From JACJWR01 sp964556255 (GTDB lineage: Bacteria > Actinomycetota > Actinomycetes > S36-B12 > UBA10799), in NCBI GenBank assembly GCA_964556255.1, contig CAZKVQ010000054.1, positions 1-20,386 on the forward strand: 20,386 nucleotides of DNA, in the 5' to 3' direction. Below, in pieces: positions 8,241-16,214 of this stretch. The notes under the pieces are model-generated. The model was not told the origin of the DNA. It saw only the letters and a list, made by a program, of their open reading frames with translations, and ran no database searches. Each line of letters opens with the position of its first letter. The first letter of the stretch is position 1. The position numbers and the translations under genes were made by a program.

Positions 8241-9676
8241 CCGATGTGAGCGACCCGACCGGGACTCCCAGCGGCGCGCCACCTGAAGACCGCCACATCG
8301 TCGTGGTGGGTGTCGGTGTGGCCGGCTTCTCCGCGGCCGACGCCCTGCTAAACCGGGGCGGCCGGGTCACTGTCTTGGATTCCGCCGATGGGCCGTTGCA
8401 GGTCGATCGAGGCACGTTGTTGGAAATGCTCGGTGCTGATGTCCGACTCGGGGCGCCGCCGGAATTGCCCGAGGGGGATGTGCTCGTCGTCTCCACGGGG
8501 ATTCCGCTGACATCTCCGTGGATCCTGCAGGCACGCGAGCGCGGAATGGAGATCTGGGGAGAGTTTGAACTCGCCTGGCGTCTGCGACCGGTGCGTAACC
8601 CGGCTCCCTGGCTCTACGTCACCGGCACCAACGGGAAGACCACGACCACACTGATGCTCGCCGCGATGCTCAGTGCCGCGGGACTGCGTACAACTGCCGT
8701 CGGAAACATCGGTGTCTCGCTCATCGACGCAGTCGTGGCCGAGCAGCCCTACGACGTGCTGGCGGTGGAACTCGGTGCACAACACCTGTCGTTCGTCACA
8801 TCCGTCTCGCCTGAGGCCGCCGCCTGCCTGAACGTGGCACCCGACCATCTGGACTACTTCGGCGACTTCGACGAGTACGTGCGGGTCAAGGGGACAGCCT
8901 TCGATCGGACGCAGGTGGCGTGCATCTACAACACGGCCGACCCGGTGACCGAGCAGATGGTGCGTGACGCCGACGTCGTGGAAGGCGCGCGGGCGGTCGG
9001 ATTCACGTTGGGCGTCCCCGCGCCGGGGATGCTCGGTGTTGTCGACGGGGTACTGGTGGATCGGGCTTTCGTACCCAACCGGGCCTCCCATGCGCAGGAG
9101 TTGGCCACGGTGGCCGACGTGGCCCCGCAGGCTCCCCACCAGGTCGCCAATGCCCTGGCTGCCGCTGCCCTGGCCCGGGCGCACGGAGTCCCCTCCTGGG
9201 CGGTCCGGCAGGGCCTTCGGGAGTTCCACCCGGCGCCGCATCGGATCGCTGAGGTCGCGACGGTGGCGGGGGTGGCCTACGTGGACGATTCAAAGGCCAC
9301 CAACTGGCATGCCGCACTGACCTCCTTGCGTGCCTACGACTCGGTCGTGTGGATCGCCGGCGGTCAGGGCAAGGGTCAAGATTTCGATGAGCTTGTGTCA
9401 CAGACCGCCGATCGGATGCGCGCAGTTGTGCTGCTCGGCCTGGATCGGGAGGTGATTCGTGCCTCGCTGGCGCGACACGCTCCGCAGGTCCCGGTGGTGG
9501 AGGTCACTTCGACGGACACTGATGCGATGGAACTTGTGGTTTCCGAGGCGGCTCGGCTCGCGGCCCCTGGCGACACGGTGCTCTTGGCCCCTGGTTGTGC
9601 ATCGCGGGACATGTACGTCGACTATGCCGAGCGCGGTGACGCCTTCGCCGCGGCCGTGGCGAAGTTGCAGAAGTGA
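8237..9676 (+). CDS. murD: UDP-MurNAc-L-alanine--D-glutamate ligase MurD
   Basis: MurD adds D-glutamate to UDP-MurNAc-L-Ala in the cytoplasm. The 479-residue protein begins with a Rossmann-like N-terminal domain (VVVGVGVAGFSAADAL), then the ATP loop G130-T-N-G-K134-TTTT, the central LNVAPDHLDYFGDFDEY stretch and the C-terminal YVDDSKATNWHAA, all typical of MurD. The reading frame stays open further upstream to 8141, but GTG 8237 overlaps the mraY stop in GTGA, as at several neighbouring junctions, and avoids overlapping mraY by 100 nt; I take it as the start. The stop overlaps ftsW. Confidence 0.95.
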   Translation: MTDVSDPTGTPSGAPPEDRHIVVVGVGVAGFSAADALLNRGGRVTVLDSADGPLQVDRGTLLEMLGADVRLGAPPELPEGDVLVVSTGIPLTSPWILQARERGMEIWGEFELAWRLRPVRNPAPWLYVTGTNGKTTTTLMLAAMLSAAGLRTTAVGNIGVSLIDAVVAEQPYDVLAVELGAQHLSFVTSVSPEAAACLNVAPDHLDYFGDFDEYVRVKGTAFDRTQVACIYNTADPVTEQMVRDADVVEGARAVGFTLGVPAPGMLGVVDGVLVDRAFVPNRASHAQELATVADVAPQAPHQVANALAAAALARAHGVPSWAVRQGLREFHPAPHRIAEVATVAGVAYVDDSKATNWHAALTSLRAYDSVVWIAGGQGKGQDFDELVSQTADRMRAVVLLGLDREVIRASLARHAPQVPVVEVTSTDTDAMELVVSEAARLAAPGDTVLLAPGCASRDMYVDYAERGDAFAAAVAKLQK

Positions 9677-11007
9677 GGCCCACCATGTCGCGCTCGTCGA
9701 CCCGGACCCCATCGCGCACCACCACACTGCCGGCCACCGGGGGTTCGAGGCTGAGCTTCCTGGACCACCCGATGGCGGACTACACCCTGCTGCTCAGCGC
9801 GACGTTGGTGCTGCTCTGCCTGGGCCTGGTGATGGTCCTCAGCGCGAGTTCAGTCGAGTCGTTCGCTGCGGGCGGCTCGAGCTTCAGCCAGGTGGAGAAG
9901 CAGGCCATGTTCGCGGCCATCGGCCTCGCGGCGATGATCTGGATCTCACGTCGCCCGGTCGCCTTCTTCTACCGGGTGGCTCCGATTCTGCTGGGGCTGT
10001 CGTTCGTGCTGCTGGTCTTGGTACTGATACCCGGCATCGGGATCAATGTCGGCGGGCAACAGAACTGGATCGGGCTGCCCGGCGGGTTCAGCCTGCAGCC
10101 CAGCGAGATCGGCAAGCTCGCGTTGATCCTCTGGTGCGCCCGGATCCTGACCCAACGGCAGGATCGGTTGACCGACTGGAAGGAACTGACCCTCCCGCTC
10201 ATCCCGGTCTCGGTGGGGATGGTCGGGCTGGTTCTGCTCGAGGGTGACGTCGGTACCGCCCTGGTGATCATGCCGATCATCGCCATGATGCTCTTCATGT
10301 CGGGTGTGCCGTTGAGGTTCTTCGGGGTGCTCGGGGCCGCGGGACTGGCGGTCATCGCCCTGATGGCGCTGACCGAGGGCTACCGAATGCAGCGCTTCCA
10401 GACATGGCTCAATCCGGAGTCGGACCCCACCGGGGCAGGCTGGCAGATCATCCACGGCCACATGGCACTGGCCACCGGCGGCTGGTGGGGCGTCGGATTG
10501 GGTGCAAGTCGGGAGAAGTGGGGCAACCTGCCGGAGGCGCACAACGACTTCATCTTCGCCATCATCGGCGAGGAACTCGGTTTGATGGGTACCCTGTCGG
10601 TCCTGGCCCTGTTCGGGCTGCTGGGCCTGATCGCCGTGCGGATCGCCCGTCGAACGGATCAGATCTTCATCAAACTGGCGACCATGGGGATCGTGGCGTG
10701 GATCTTCACCCAGGCCCTCATCAATATCGGTGCAGTGATCGGGGTTATGCCGATCACCGGGGTGCCGCTGCCGTTGGTGTCCTACGGAGGTTCGTCGTTG
10801 GTCCTGGTGCTGTCGGCTATCGGCGTATTGCTCGCGTTCGCGCGCAATGAGCCGCAGGCAGCCGAATTGCTGAGGCAGAAGCGGATCACGTCGCGTCGGG
10901 CTCGTCGTCGTAAGCGCAAGGTGTCCGACGAGCATCCGGTGACAAACGGCACCCCTGGTGAGCCAACGGCGAAGGGCGCCCCTGAGCAGCCAGTGGCGAA
11001 GGACTGA
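9673..11007 (+). CDS. ftsW: septal peptidoglycan glycosyltransferase FtsW (SEDS family)
   Basis: FtsW polymerises lipid II at the septum as partner of FtsI. It is a multi-pass membrane protein with about ten hydrophobic segments. SEDS signatures seen are LQPSEIGKLALI (141 onward), EGDVGTALVI (190 onward), the extracytoplasmic loop with NPESDPTGAGWQ that holds the likely catalytic Asp, and PLPLVSYGGSSL near the last helices. The C-terminal tail of about 45 residues is cytoplasmic, with a strongly basic patch RRARRRKRK and then a Pro/Gly/Glu stretch. GTG 9673 overlaps the murD stop; ATG 9685, with GAGG 6 nt upstream, is a realistic alternative that removes four residues. Confidence 0.95.
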   Translation: MRPTMSRSSTRTPSRTTTLPATGGSRLSFLDHPMADYTLLLSATLVLLCLGLVMVLSASSVESFAAGGSSFSQVEKQAMFAAIGLAAMIWISRRPVAFFYRVAPILLGLSFVLLVLVLIPGIGINVGGQQNWIGLPGGFSLQPSEIGKLALILWCARILTQRQDRLTDWKELTLPLIPVSVGMVGLVLLEGDVGTALVIMPIIAMMLFMSGVPLRFFGVLGAAGLAVIALMALTEGYRMQRFQTWLNPESDPTGAGWQIIHGHMALATGGWWGVGLGASREKWGNLPEAHNDFIFAIIGEELGLMGTLSVLALFGLLGLIAVRIARRTDQIFIKLATMGIVAWIFTQALINIGAVIGVMPITGVPLPLVSYGGSSLVLVLSAIGVLLAFARNEPQAAELLRQKRITSRRARRRKRKVSDEHPVTNGTPGEPTAKGAPEQPVAKD

Positions 11008-11014
11008 GCGGCGG

Positions 11015-12091
11015 GTGGAGGTCATCGTCGCCGGGGGAGGTACCGCCGGTCACATCGAGCCGGCGCTCAACCTGGCCGACGCGCTCGCTGCGATCGATCC
11101 CGGCATCCATGTGACGGCCCTGGGTACAGCGAAGGGGCTCGAGACGACGCTGGTACCCAAGCGCGGCTACGACCTTGAACTCATCCCAGCGGTGCCGCTG
11201 CCCAGACGGCCCAACAAGGACCTGATCACGCTGCCGGGTCGGGTGCGCGGTGCGGTTCGGGAAGCGAGACGAGTCATCCAGGACACGGGCGCCGACGTCG
11301 TTGTCGGTTTCGGTGGGTATGCCGCCCTGCCGGCGTATCTGGCGGCACGTGGCCGGGTACCCATCGTGGTGCACGAGGCCAACGCCAAAGCGGGGCTGGC
11401 GAATCGAGTCGGTGCCCGCTTCACCCCCTATGTTGCCGAGACGACCCAGGGTTCCATCAAAGGTGCGACCTTGACCGGACTGCCATTGCGGCCCGCGATC
11501 GTCAATCTGGACCGTGCCGCCGAGCGGGCGGCCGCCCGGCAGTACTTCGGCCTGGATCCAGACCGACCATGTCTTTTCGTGTTCGGCGGATCCCAAGGCG
11601 CCCGCCGCGTCAATGACGCCGTGGTGGCCGCGGCCGCAGATCTCGTGGGGTCTGGCGCGAGTGTCCTGCATGCCGTGGGCGGGAAGAACGCGGATCAGCG
11701 ACCGGCGGAGCCCCTCGACCACTTCGTCACGGTGGACTACGTCGACCGGATGGACCTCGCCTATGCGGCGGCGGACCTTGCCCTGTGTCGCTCTGGTGCA
11801 ATGACCGTGGCGGAACTCAGCGCCGTTGGCTTGCCGGCGATCTATGTGCCGCTGCCCATCGGAAACGGCGAGCAGAGCCGCAATGCGGCCGGTGTGATCG
11901 CTGCGGGAGGCGGTGTGCTGGTGCCGGATGCGGAGTTGGACGGCGCCCGGGTGGTCGAGTTGGCCGGCGGATTGCTCGGCGATCGTTCGAAGTTGGACGA
12001 CATGGGGCGGCGCGCCGCGACCCAGGGGTCACGCGACGCCGCGGACAAGTTAGCGACAATGGTGCTTCAGGCCGCAGGAGGACCTCGATGA
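11015..12091 (+). CDS. murG: UDP-GlcNAc--lipid I N-acetylglucosaminyltransferase MurG
   Basis: MurG adds GlcNAc to lipid I to give lipid II at the cytoplasmic membrane face (GT28 family, GT-B fold). The N-terminal glycine loop GGGTAGHIEPAL, a second glycine-rich loop FGGSQGARRVND, and the donor-binding region CRSGAMTVAEL followed by LPI and EQSRNAA are all visible. GTG 11015 puts the first strand (VEVIVAGGG) right at the start, as in the family, giving 358 residues. The frame is open upstream to 10958, but that would overlap ftsW by 50 nt and add a basic, unconserved leader. It lies 7 nt after ftsW and overlaps murC by 4 nt. Confidence 0.95.
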   Translation: MEVIVAGGGTAGHIEPALNLADALAAIDPGIHVTALGTAKGLETTLVPKRGYDLELIPAVPLPRRPNKDLITLPGRVRGAVREARRVIQDTGADVVVGFGGYAALPAYLAARGRVPIVVHEANAKAGLANRVGARFTPYVAETTQGSIKGATLTGLPLRPAIVNLDRAAERAAARQYFGLDPDRPCLFVFGGSQGARRVNDAVVAAAADLVGSGASVLHAVGGKNADQRPAEPLDHFVTVDYVDRMDLAYAAADLALCRSGAMTVAELSAVGLPAIYVPLPIGNGEQSRNAAGVIAAGGGVLVPDAELDGARVVELAGGLLGDRSKLDDMGRRAATQGSRDAADKLATMVLQAAGGPR

Positions 12092-13518
12092 CCGAGAACA
12101 GCACAGATCCCGCCGTCACCGAAGGCTTTGCTGCCGGTCCCGTCCATTTCATGGGGATCGGCGGCTCGGGGATGTCCGGGATAGCAAGGATCCTGCTCGC
12201 CGAGGGCACGAAGGTGAGTGGGAGTGACGCCAAGGATTCCCGCCGACTCTTGGCGTTGAAGGCACTCGGGGCCGACATCCACGTCGGACACAGCGCGGAC
12301 AATCTGGGTGAGGCCACGGTGGTGGTGCGATCCACCGCCATCAAAGACGACAATCCTGAACTGCTGGAGGCCCTGCGCCGCGGGTTGCCGATCCTGCACC
12401 GGTCCGAGGCGCTCGCTCTGGTGATGCGTGGCAGCCGGGGGGTCGCCGTGGCCGGCACCCACGGCAAGACCACAACCACCTCGATGCTCACGGTCGCGCT
12501 CCAGAACTGCGGGGCCGAGCCATCCTTCGCCATCGGCGGGGAACTGCACGAGACCGGCGCCTACGCCCATCGGGGTTCCGGCGACGTTTTCGTGACCGAG
12601 GCCGATGAGAGCGACGGTTCGTTCCTACGCCTCGGGGCGCTCGTCGGCATCATCACCAACGTCGAACCGGACCACCTGAATTACTGGGAGGACTTCGATG
12701 CCTTGCGCGAAGCATTCCTCCAGTTCGCGCTCGATATCGGAGCACGTGGCGGATTCGTCGTCGCCTGCATAGACGATGTGGAGACCCGCCGCATCGTCGA
12801 GGTGGCGCGGGCGGCGGGCGTCGACATGCGAACGTACGGATTCTCCGAGGACGCAGACTTCCGGGTAGAGGTGCACGAGCGTTCCGGTGCGGGGTGGACC
12901 TTCGATGTGGCCGACCGCGGCGTCCGTTCACCGCGTATCACGTTGCAGGTGCCAGGAGCGCACAACGCCCTGAACGCCACCGCCGCACTCACGGCCGCAA
13001 TTGGTCTCGGCTACTCGGCCGCCGACGCCGCCACCGGATTGGAGGCCTTCGCCGGTACCCGTCGCCGGTTCGACTTCCGGGGTGAGGCGGACGGCATCCG
13101 GGTGTACGACGACTTCGCCCACCACCCCACGGAAGTGGACGCCACACTGCGGGCGGCGCGTGAGGTAGCAGGCGACGGTCGGGTGGTAATCGCCTTCCAG
13201 GCGCACCACTACTACCGGACTGCGATGTTCGTGAAGGAGTTCGGCGAGGCCATGGGACTAGCCGACGAAGTGGTCGTGCTCGAGGTGTTCGCCCCTGGTG
13301 AAGAGCCGATTCCGGGTGCGAGCGGCCAGACGATGGCAGCCAACGTGCCGCTTGCGCCTGAACACGTGATCTTCGAGCCCTCCTCGGCAGCCGTGCCGGC
13401 CTGCCTGGTCGAGCTGGCCCAACCGGGCGACATCATCATGACCATCGGCCAGGGTGACGTATCGCTGATGGCTCCGACTGTGCTCGACCTGCTCCAGATC
13501 AGGGAGGAGGCGCGGTGA
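12088..13518 (+). CDS. murC: UDP-N-acetylmuramate--L-alanine ligase MurC
   Basis: MurC starts the stem peptide by ligating L-alanine to UDP-MurNAc. The 476-residue protein opens with the nucleotide-binding FMGIGGSGMSGIA, then the ATP loop G123-T-H-G-K127-TTTT with the His that distinguishes MurC, TEADESDGSFL, and the C-terminal DDFAHHPTEV. ATG 12088 has a strong AGGAGGA ribosome binding site at 12076-12082 and overlaps the murG stop in ATGA; the open frame further upstream (to 11785) lies inside murG and is not used. No murB lies between murC and ftsQ, unlike many proteobacterial clusters. The stop overlaps ftsQ. Confidence 0.97.
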   Translation: MTENSTDPAVTEGFAAGPVHFMGIGGSGMSGIARILLAEGTKVSGSDAKDSRRLLALKALGADIHVGHSADNLGEATVVVRSTAIKDDNPELLEALRRGLPILHRSEALALVMRGSRGVAVAGTHGKTTTTSMLTVALQNCGAEPSFAIGGELHETGAYAHRGSGDVFVTEADESDGSFLRLGALVGIITNVEPDHLNYWEDFDALREAFLQFALDIGARGGFVVACIDDVETRRIVEVARAAGVDMRTYGFSEDADFRVEVHERSGAGWTFDVADRGVRSPRITLQVPGAHNALNATAALTAAIGLGYSAADAATGLEAFAGTRRRFDFRGEADGIRVYDDFAHHPTEVDATLRAAREVAGDGRVVIAFQAHHYYRTAMFVKEFGEAMGLADEVVVLEVFAPGEEPIPGASGQTMAANVPLAPEHVIFEPSSAAVPACLVELAQPGDIIMTIGQGDVSLMAPTVLDLLQIREEAR

Positions 13519-14729
13519 GCAAGACCCTCGAGGAGCCACGGCTGGCAGGTGCGACGGGGGACACCGGTGCCGACGGCAGCGCAGACACAACCCGGTCGCG
13601 CAACGGCAAGTCCGCCAAGCGTCGTTGGCTGACGCGGCTCATCCTGGCAGTGGTTGCCGTCCTTGTCCTTGTACTCGTGGCCGCCTGGGCTCTGTTGTAT
13701 TCGCCCTGGTTCACGACAACCTCGCTACGATTCACCGGCCTCGGCCCCCTCTCGGAAGCCGATGTACGCGCTGCCGCGGCCATCCCGGAGGGTGAGCCGC
13801 TACTGACCCTGGACACCGGGGCGGCGGCTGCCCGGGTGGAGTCGCTGCCTGGCGTCGAGCGTGCCGAGGTGACCCGCTCGTGGCCTCACACGGCAGCGGT
13901 CCAGGTCGTTCCACGATCGGCCGTGGCCATCGCCACCTCGGATGCAGGACTCGACCTCGTCGATCGGTTCGGGGTTCGATTCGCCTCCACCCCCGATCTA
14001 CCGACGGACCAGCCGGTCTTGGTGGCGGGCGACGGTGACCCAATGAAAGCAGCCGTCACCGTGGCTGCCGCCCTGCCGCCACAGCTGCGCGAGCAGGTGG
14101 AGGCGATCGTCGTAACCGGGGATCAGGTGCGCCTCCGGCTCCGCGAGCCCGGCGAAAACTCGGACTCGTCGGGGCAAACCTCAAGCGGCGGATCAGGCTC
14201 GGATTCCGGGAAGCCGCTCGACATCAGCAAGTTCACCCGCTGGCAGTTGTCCGACGGAAACCTTGTCCGCATGGTCAACTGGGGGACCGCCGACCGATCC
14301 GAACTCAAAGCGAAGGTGCTCGCAGCAATGCTGTCGTCCAAGGGCACCTTGGCGGGTAGTTCCGACGGCTCGACGTCCTCCGACGGGCAGGAGATCAGCT
14401 TTCGATGGTTCGACGTCTCCACTCCGGACTTCCCCACGGCCGGGGCAACTGCGCCCAAGTCGGTAGTGGACGAGCTCACGTCCTCGGGGACCGCAGACCA
14501 ATCTCAGACGCAGGCCGGCGGCTCCGACCAGGGTGGTCAGGGCAGCGGCCAGGCCAGCCAGGACGGCAGTCAGGGCTCGAGCTCGGGCTCGGGCCAGGGC
14601 AGCCAAGGAACGAGCCAGTCCACGTCAGGCGGGTCGAGCCAAAATGGTCAGGGCGGATCCGATACCGGCTCCGGAAGCTCCGGGTCGGCCGACACGTCAG
14701 GGGCGACAGCGAATGGGACCCAACGCTAG
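13515..14729 (+). CDS. ftsQ: cell division protein FtsQ with Ser/Gly/Gln-rich C-terminal tail
   Basis: FtsQ is the bitopic divisome scaffold that binds FtsL/FtsB. The cytoplasmic N terminus (1-39) leads to a single membrane segment at about 40-62, a POTRA domain at about 65-138 (LRFTGLGPLSEADVRAAA to SWPHTAAVQVVPRSAVA), and the FtsQ beta domain with VRMVNWGTADRSELKAKVLAAML at 251-273. Two Ser/Gly-rich insertions interrupt the domain (about 213-233 and 279-291). Residues 322-404 are a low-complexity tail rich in Ser, Gly and Gln, making the protein 404 residues, longer than the usual 250-320. The tail should lie outside the membrane. GTG 13515 overlaps murC by 4 nt. It is the last gene before the ftsZ control region. 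Confidence 0.93.
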   Translation: MSKTLEEPRLAGATGDTGADGSADTTRSRNGKSAKRRWLTRLILAVVAVLVLVLVAAWALLYSPWFTTTSLRFTGLGPLSEADVRAAAAIPEGEPLLTLDTGAAAARVESLPGVERAEVTRSWPHTAAVQVVPRSAVAIATSDAGLDLVDRFGVRFASTPDLPTDQPVLVAGDGDPMKAAVTVAAALPPQLREQVEAIVVTGDQVRLRLREPGENSDSSGQTSSGGSGSDSGKPLDISKFTRWQLSDGNLVRMVNWGTADRSELKAKVLAAMLSSKGTLAGSSDGSTSSDGQEISFRWFDVSTPDFPTAGATAPKSVVDELTSSGTADQSQTQAGGSDQGGQGSGQASQDGSQGSSSGSGQGSQGTSQSTSGGSSQNGQGGSDTGSGSSGSADTSGATANGTQR

Positions 14730-14731
14730 AT

Positions 14732-14760
14732 GTGAACTTTATAGTTAGACTTGCTACGGT
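14732..14760 (+). promoter_or_regulatory. candidate ftsZ promoter P1
   Basis: GTGAAC at 14732-14737 and TACGGT at 14755-14760 (TANNNT type) are 17 nt apart in the A+T-rich stretch just after the ftsQ stop. The first base of the -35 departs from the TTGA core. Pattern match by eye only. Confidence 0.35.
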
Positions 14761-14828
14761 TTAGGGACATTCCGATTCGGGGTTGGCGCACCCTTCTCCC
14801 AACTTTCCTTGAGACTCGGGGGGTCGCC

Positions 14829-14858
14829 TTGTCCTGCCCACACACCGGTGCGTAATGT
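14829..14858 (+). promoter_or_regulatory. candidate ftsZ promoter P2
   Basis: TTGTCC at 14829-14834 and TAATGT at 14853-14858 are separated by 18 nt. The -10 is identical to the one proposed upstream of mraZ. It would give an ftsZ leader of roughly 210 nt that includes both hairpins and the inverted repeat. Confidence 0.42.
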
Positions 14859-14885
14859 CTGTCTCGCAGCAGGGGAGATGCTCCA

Positions 14886-14914
14886 TTGAACCGGCCACGG
14901 ACGCACGCTAAGTC
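14886..14914 (+). promoter_or_regulatory. candidate ftsZ promoter P3
   Basis: TTGAAC at 14886-14891 and TAAGTC at 14909-14914 are separated by 17 nt. The -10 lacks the final T. It overlaps the left arm of the inverted repeat at 14913-14931, so a factor bound there could block this start. Confidence 0.35.
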
Positions 14915-14931
14915 TCAAGTGCAGGTTGAGA
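14913..14931 (+). repeat. inverted repeat TCTCAA-N7-TTGAGA
   Basis: TCTCAA (14913-14918) and TTGAGA (14926-14931) are perfect inverted copies around a 7-nt centre. The size and spacing suit a dimeric regulator site. A third TTGAGA lies at 14809-14814. No regulator can be named. Confidence 0.4.
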
Positions 14932-14990
14932 TTCGACCTTATGCTGCAACGGCTTTGAACTTCCCCATACCCCCGCAACAGCGGGATCCC

Positions 14991-15017
14991 GTCTGTCGGC
15001 GATTGTCGCCGGCAGAC
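14991..15017 (+). promoter_or_regulatory. strong hairpin in the ftsZ leader
   Basis: GTCTGTCGGCGA (14991-15002) pairs with TCGCCGGCAGAC (15006-15017) around a TTG loop: 12 pairs, one of them G-U. A smaller hairpin, CCCGC-AACA-GCGGG, precedes it at 14972-14985. No run of T follows, so an intrinsic terminator is unlikely; it ends 46 nt before the ribosome binding site of ftsZ and could stabilise the mRNA or affect translation. Confidence 0.65.
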
Positions 15018-15076
15018 GACACCTGGCTTTGGCGCGCGACCGACGGGTAGCGCACCACCTTCGAGAGGAAGAGCAC

Positions 15077-16189
15077 GTGGGTTCACCGCAGAACTACCTG
15101 GCGGTCATCAAGGTTGTCGGGATCGGTGGCGGTGGCGTCAACGCGGTCAACCGGATGATCGAGTCCGGGTTGAAGGGCGTCGAGTTCATCGCCGTCAACA
15201 CCGATGCGCAGGCGCTACTGATGAGCGATGCGGACGTCAAACTCGACATCGGTCGGGATCTGACCAGGGGTCTCGGCGCGGGTGCCGATCCCGAGGTGGG
15301 TCGGCAGGCAGCCGAGGATCACTCGCAGGAGATCGAGGAGGTGCTCAAGGGCGCCGACATGGTCTTCGTGACCGCCGGCGAAGGCGGCGGCACCGGCACC
15401 GGCGGGGCGCCCGTCGTGGCGAAGATCGCCCGTGGTCTGGGAGCTCTGACCATCGGCGTCGTCACTCGGCCGTTCATCTTCGAGGGTCGTCGCCGCGCGA
15501 CCCAGGCCGAAGGCGGAATCGATGGATTGCGCTCCGAGGTCGACACCCTCATCGTCATCCCTAACGATCGGTTGCTGACCCTCAGCGATCGGAAGATCAG
15601 TGTTATCGACGCTTTCAAGCAAGCGGACCAGGTGCTCTACCAGGGCGTCTCAGGGATCACCGATCTGATCACCACCCCGGGTCTGATCAACCTCGACTTC
15701 GCCGACGTCAAGAGCGTGATGAAGGATGCCGGCTCCGCGCTGATGGGGATCGGCTCCTCACGCGGCGACTCGCGCGCCACCGCAGCCGCCGAGGAGGCCA
15801 TCTCGAGTCCGTTGCTGGAGGCCAGCATCGAGGGCGCCCACGGGGTGCTCCTGTCCATCTCCGGTGGTAGCGATCTCGGCCTGTTCGAGATCCACGAGGC
15901 GGCCAAGATGGTTGCCGACGCCGCGCATCCCGAGGCCAACATCATCTTCGGTGCGGTCATCGACGACACCCTCGGTGACGAGGTCCGGGTGACGGTGATC
16001 GCCGCCGGTTTCGACGGTGGACAGCCGCTGCCGAGGAAGCAGCCGGGACGCGCCAGTGCGACCGAGCCCGCCACCCCGGCCGCCGTCGAGGACTCTCCGA
16101 TCGTCAGTAGCAAGCCGGTGACCACCAAGGTGACCTTCGACGACGAACCCAAGTCCGAAGATCTGGACGTCCCGGACTTCCTCAAGTAG
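15077..16189 (+). CDS. ftsZ: cell division protein FtsZ
   Basis: FtsZ is the tubulin-like GTPase that forms the Z ring. The 370-residue protein begins with the nucleotide-binding VVGIGGGGVNAVNRM, has the tubulin signature G103-GGTGTGG110, and the RGLGAGADPEVG and NDRLL segments. The T7-loop stretch LINLDFADVKSVM is intact. A variable linker of about 45 residues ends in the conserved C-terminal peptide LDVPDFLK (363-370), the usual docking site for SepF and other partners. GTG 15077 with GAGAGGAAG at 15063-15071 is preferred; the frame is open back to 15029 but those residues are not FtsZ-like. It follows a long control region and is probably transcribed partly apart from ftsQ. Confidence 0.98.
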   Translation: MGSPQNYLAVIKVVGIGGGGVNAVNRMIESGLKGVEFIAVNTDAQALLMSDADVKLDIGRDLTRGLGAGADPEVGRQAAEDHSQEIEEVLKGADMVFVTAGEGGGTGTGGAPVVAKIARGLGALTIGVVTRPFIFEGRRRATQAEGGIDGLRSEVDTLIVIPNDRLLTLSDRKISVIDAFKQADQVLYQGVSGITDLITTPGLINLDFADVKSVMKDAGSALMGIGSSRGDSRATAAAEEAISSPLLEASIEGAHGVLLSISGGSDLGLFEIHEAAKMVADAAHPEANIIFGAVIDDTLGDEVRVTVIAAGFDGGQPLPRKQPGRASATEPATPAAVEDSPIVSSKPVTTKVTFDDEPKSEDLDVPDFLK

Positions 16190-16214
16190 CGGACCGGGTC
16201 GAGCGAGGGCGGAC

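Larger units (their letters stand above)
14730..15076 (+). promoter_or_regulatory. ftsQ-ftsZ intergenic control region
   Basis: The 347-nt gap holds no credible gene. Its first 35 nt are much richer in A+T than the neighbours. Inside are promoter-like hexamer pairs (14732-14760, 14829-14858, 14886-14914), an inverted repeat (14913-14931), a small hairpin (14972-14985) and a strong hairpin (14991-15017) just upstream of ftsZ. ftsZ is known in streptomycetes and other actinobacteria to have several promoters of its own, so separate control is expected here. Confidence 0.75.

Noticed and set aside
9946..11025. A 359-codon open frame on the minus strand opposite ftsW.
   Set aside because: The product is a Gln/His/Arg-rich string typical of an antisense read of a membrane protein gene; FtsW on the plus strand is complete.
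11785..12087. Extension of the murC frame 303 nt upstream into murG.
   Set aside because: The extra residues are Arg/Cys/Gly-rich and not MurC-like; ATG 12088 has a strong ribosome binding site and a 4-nt overlap with murG.
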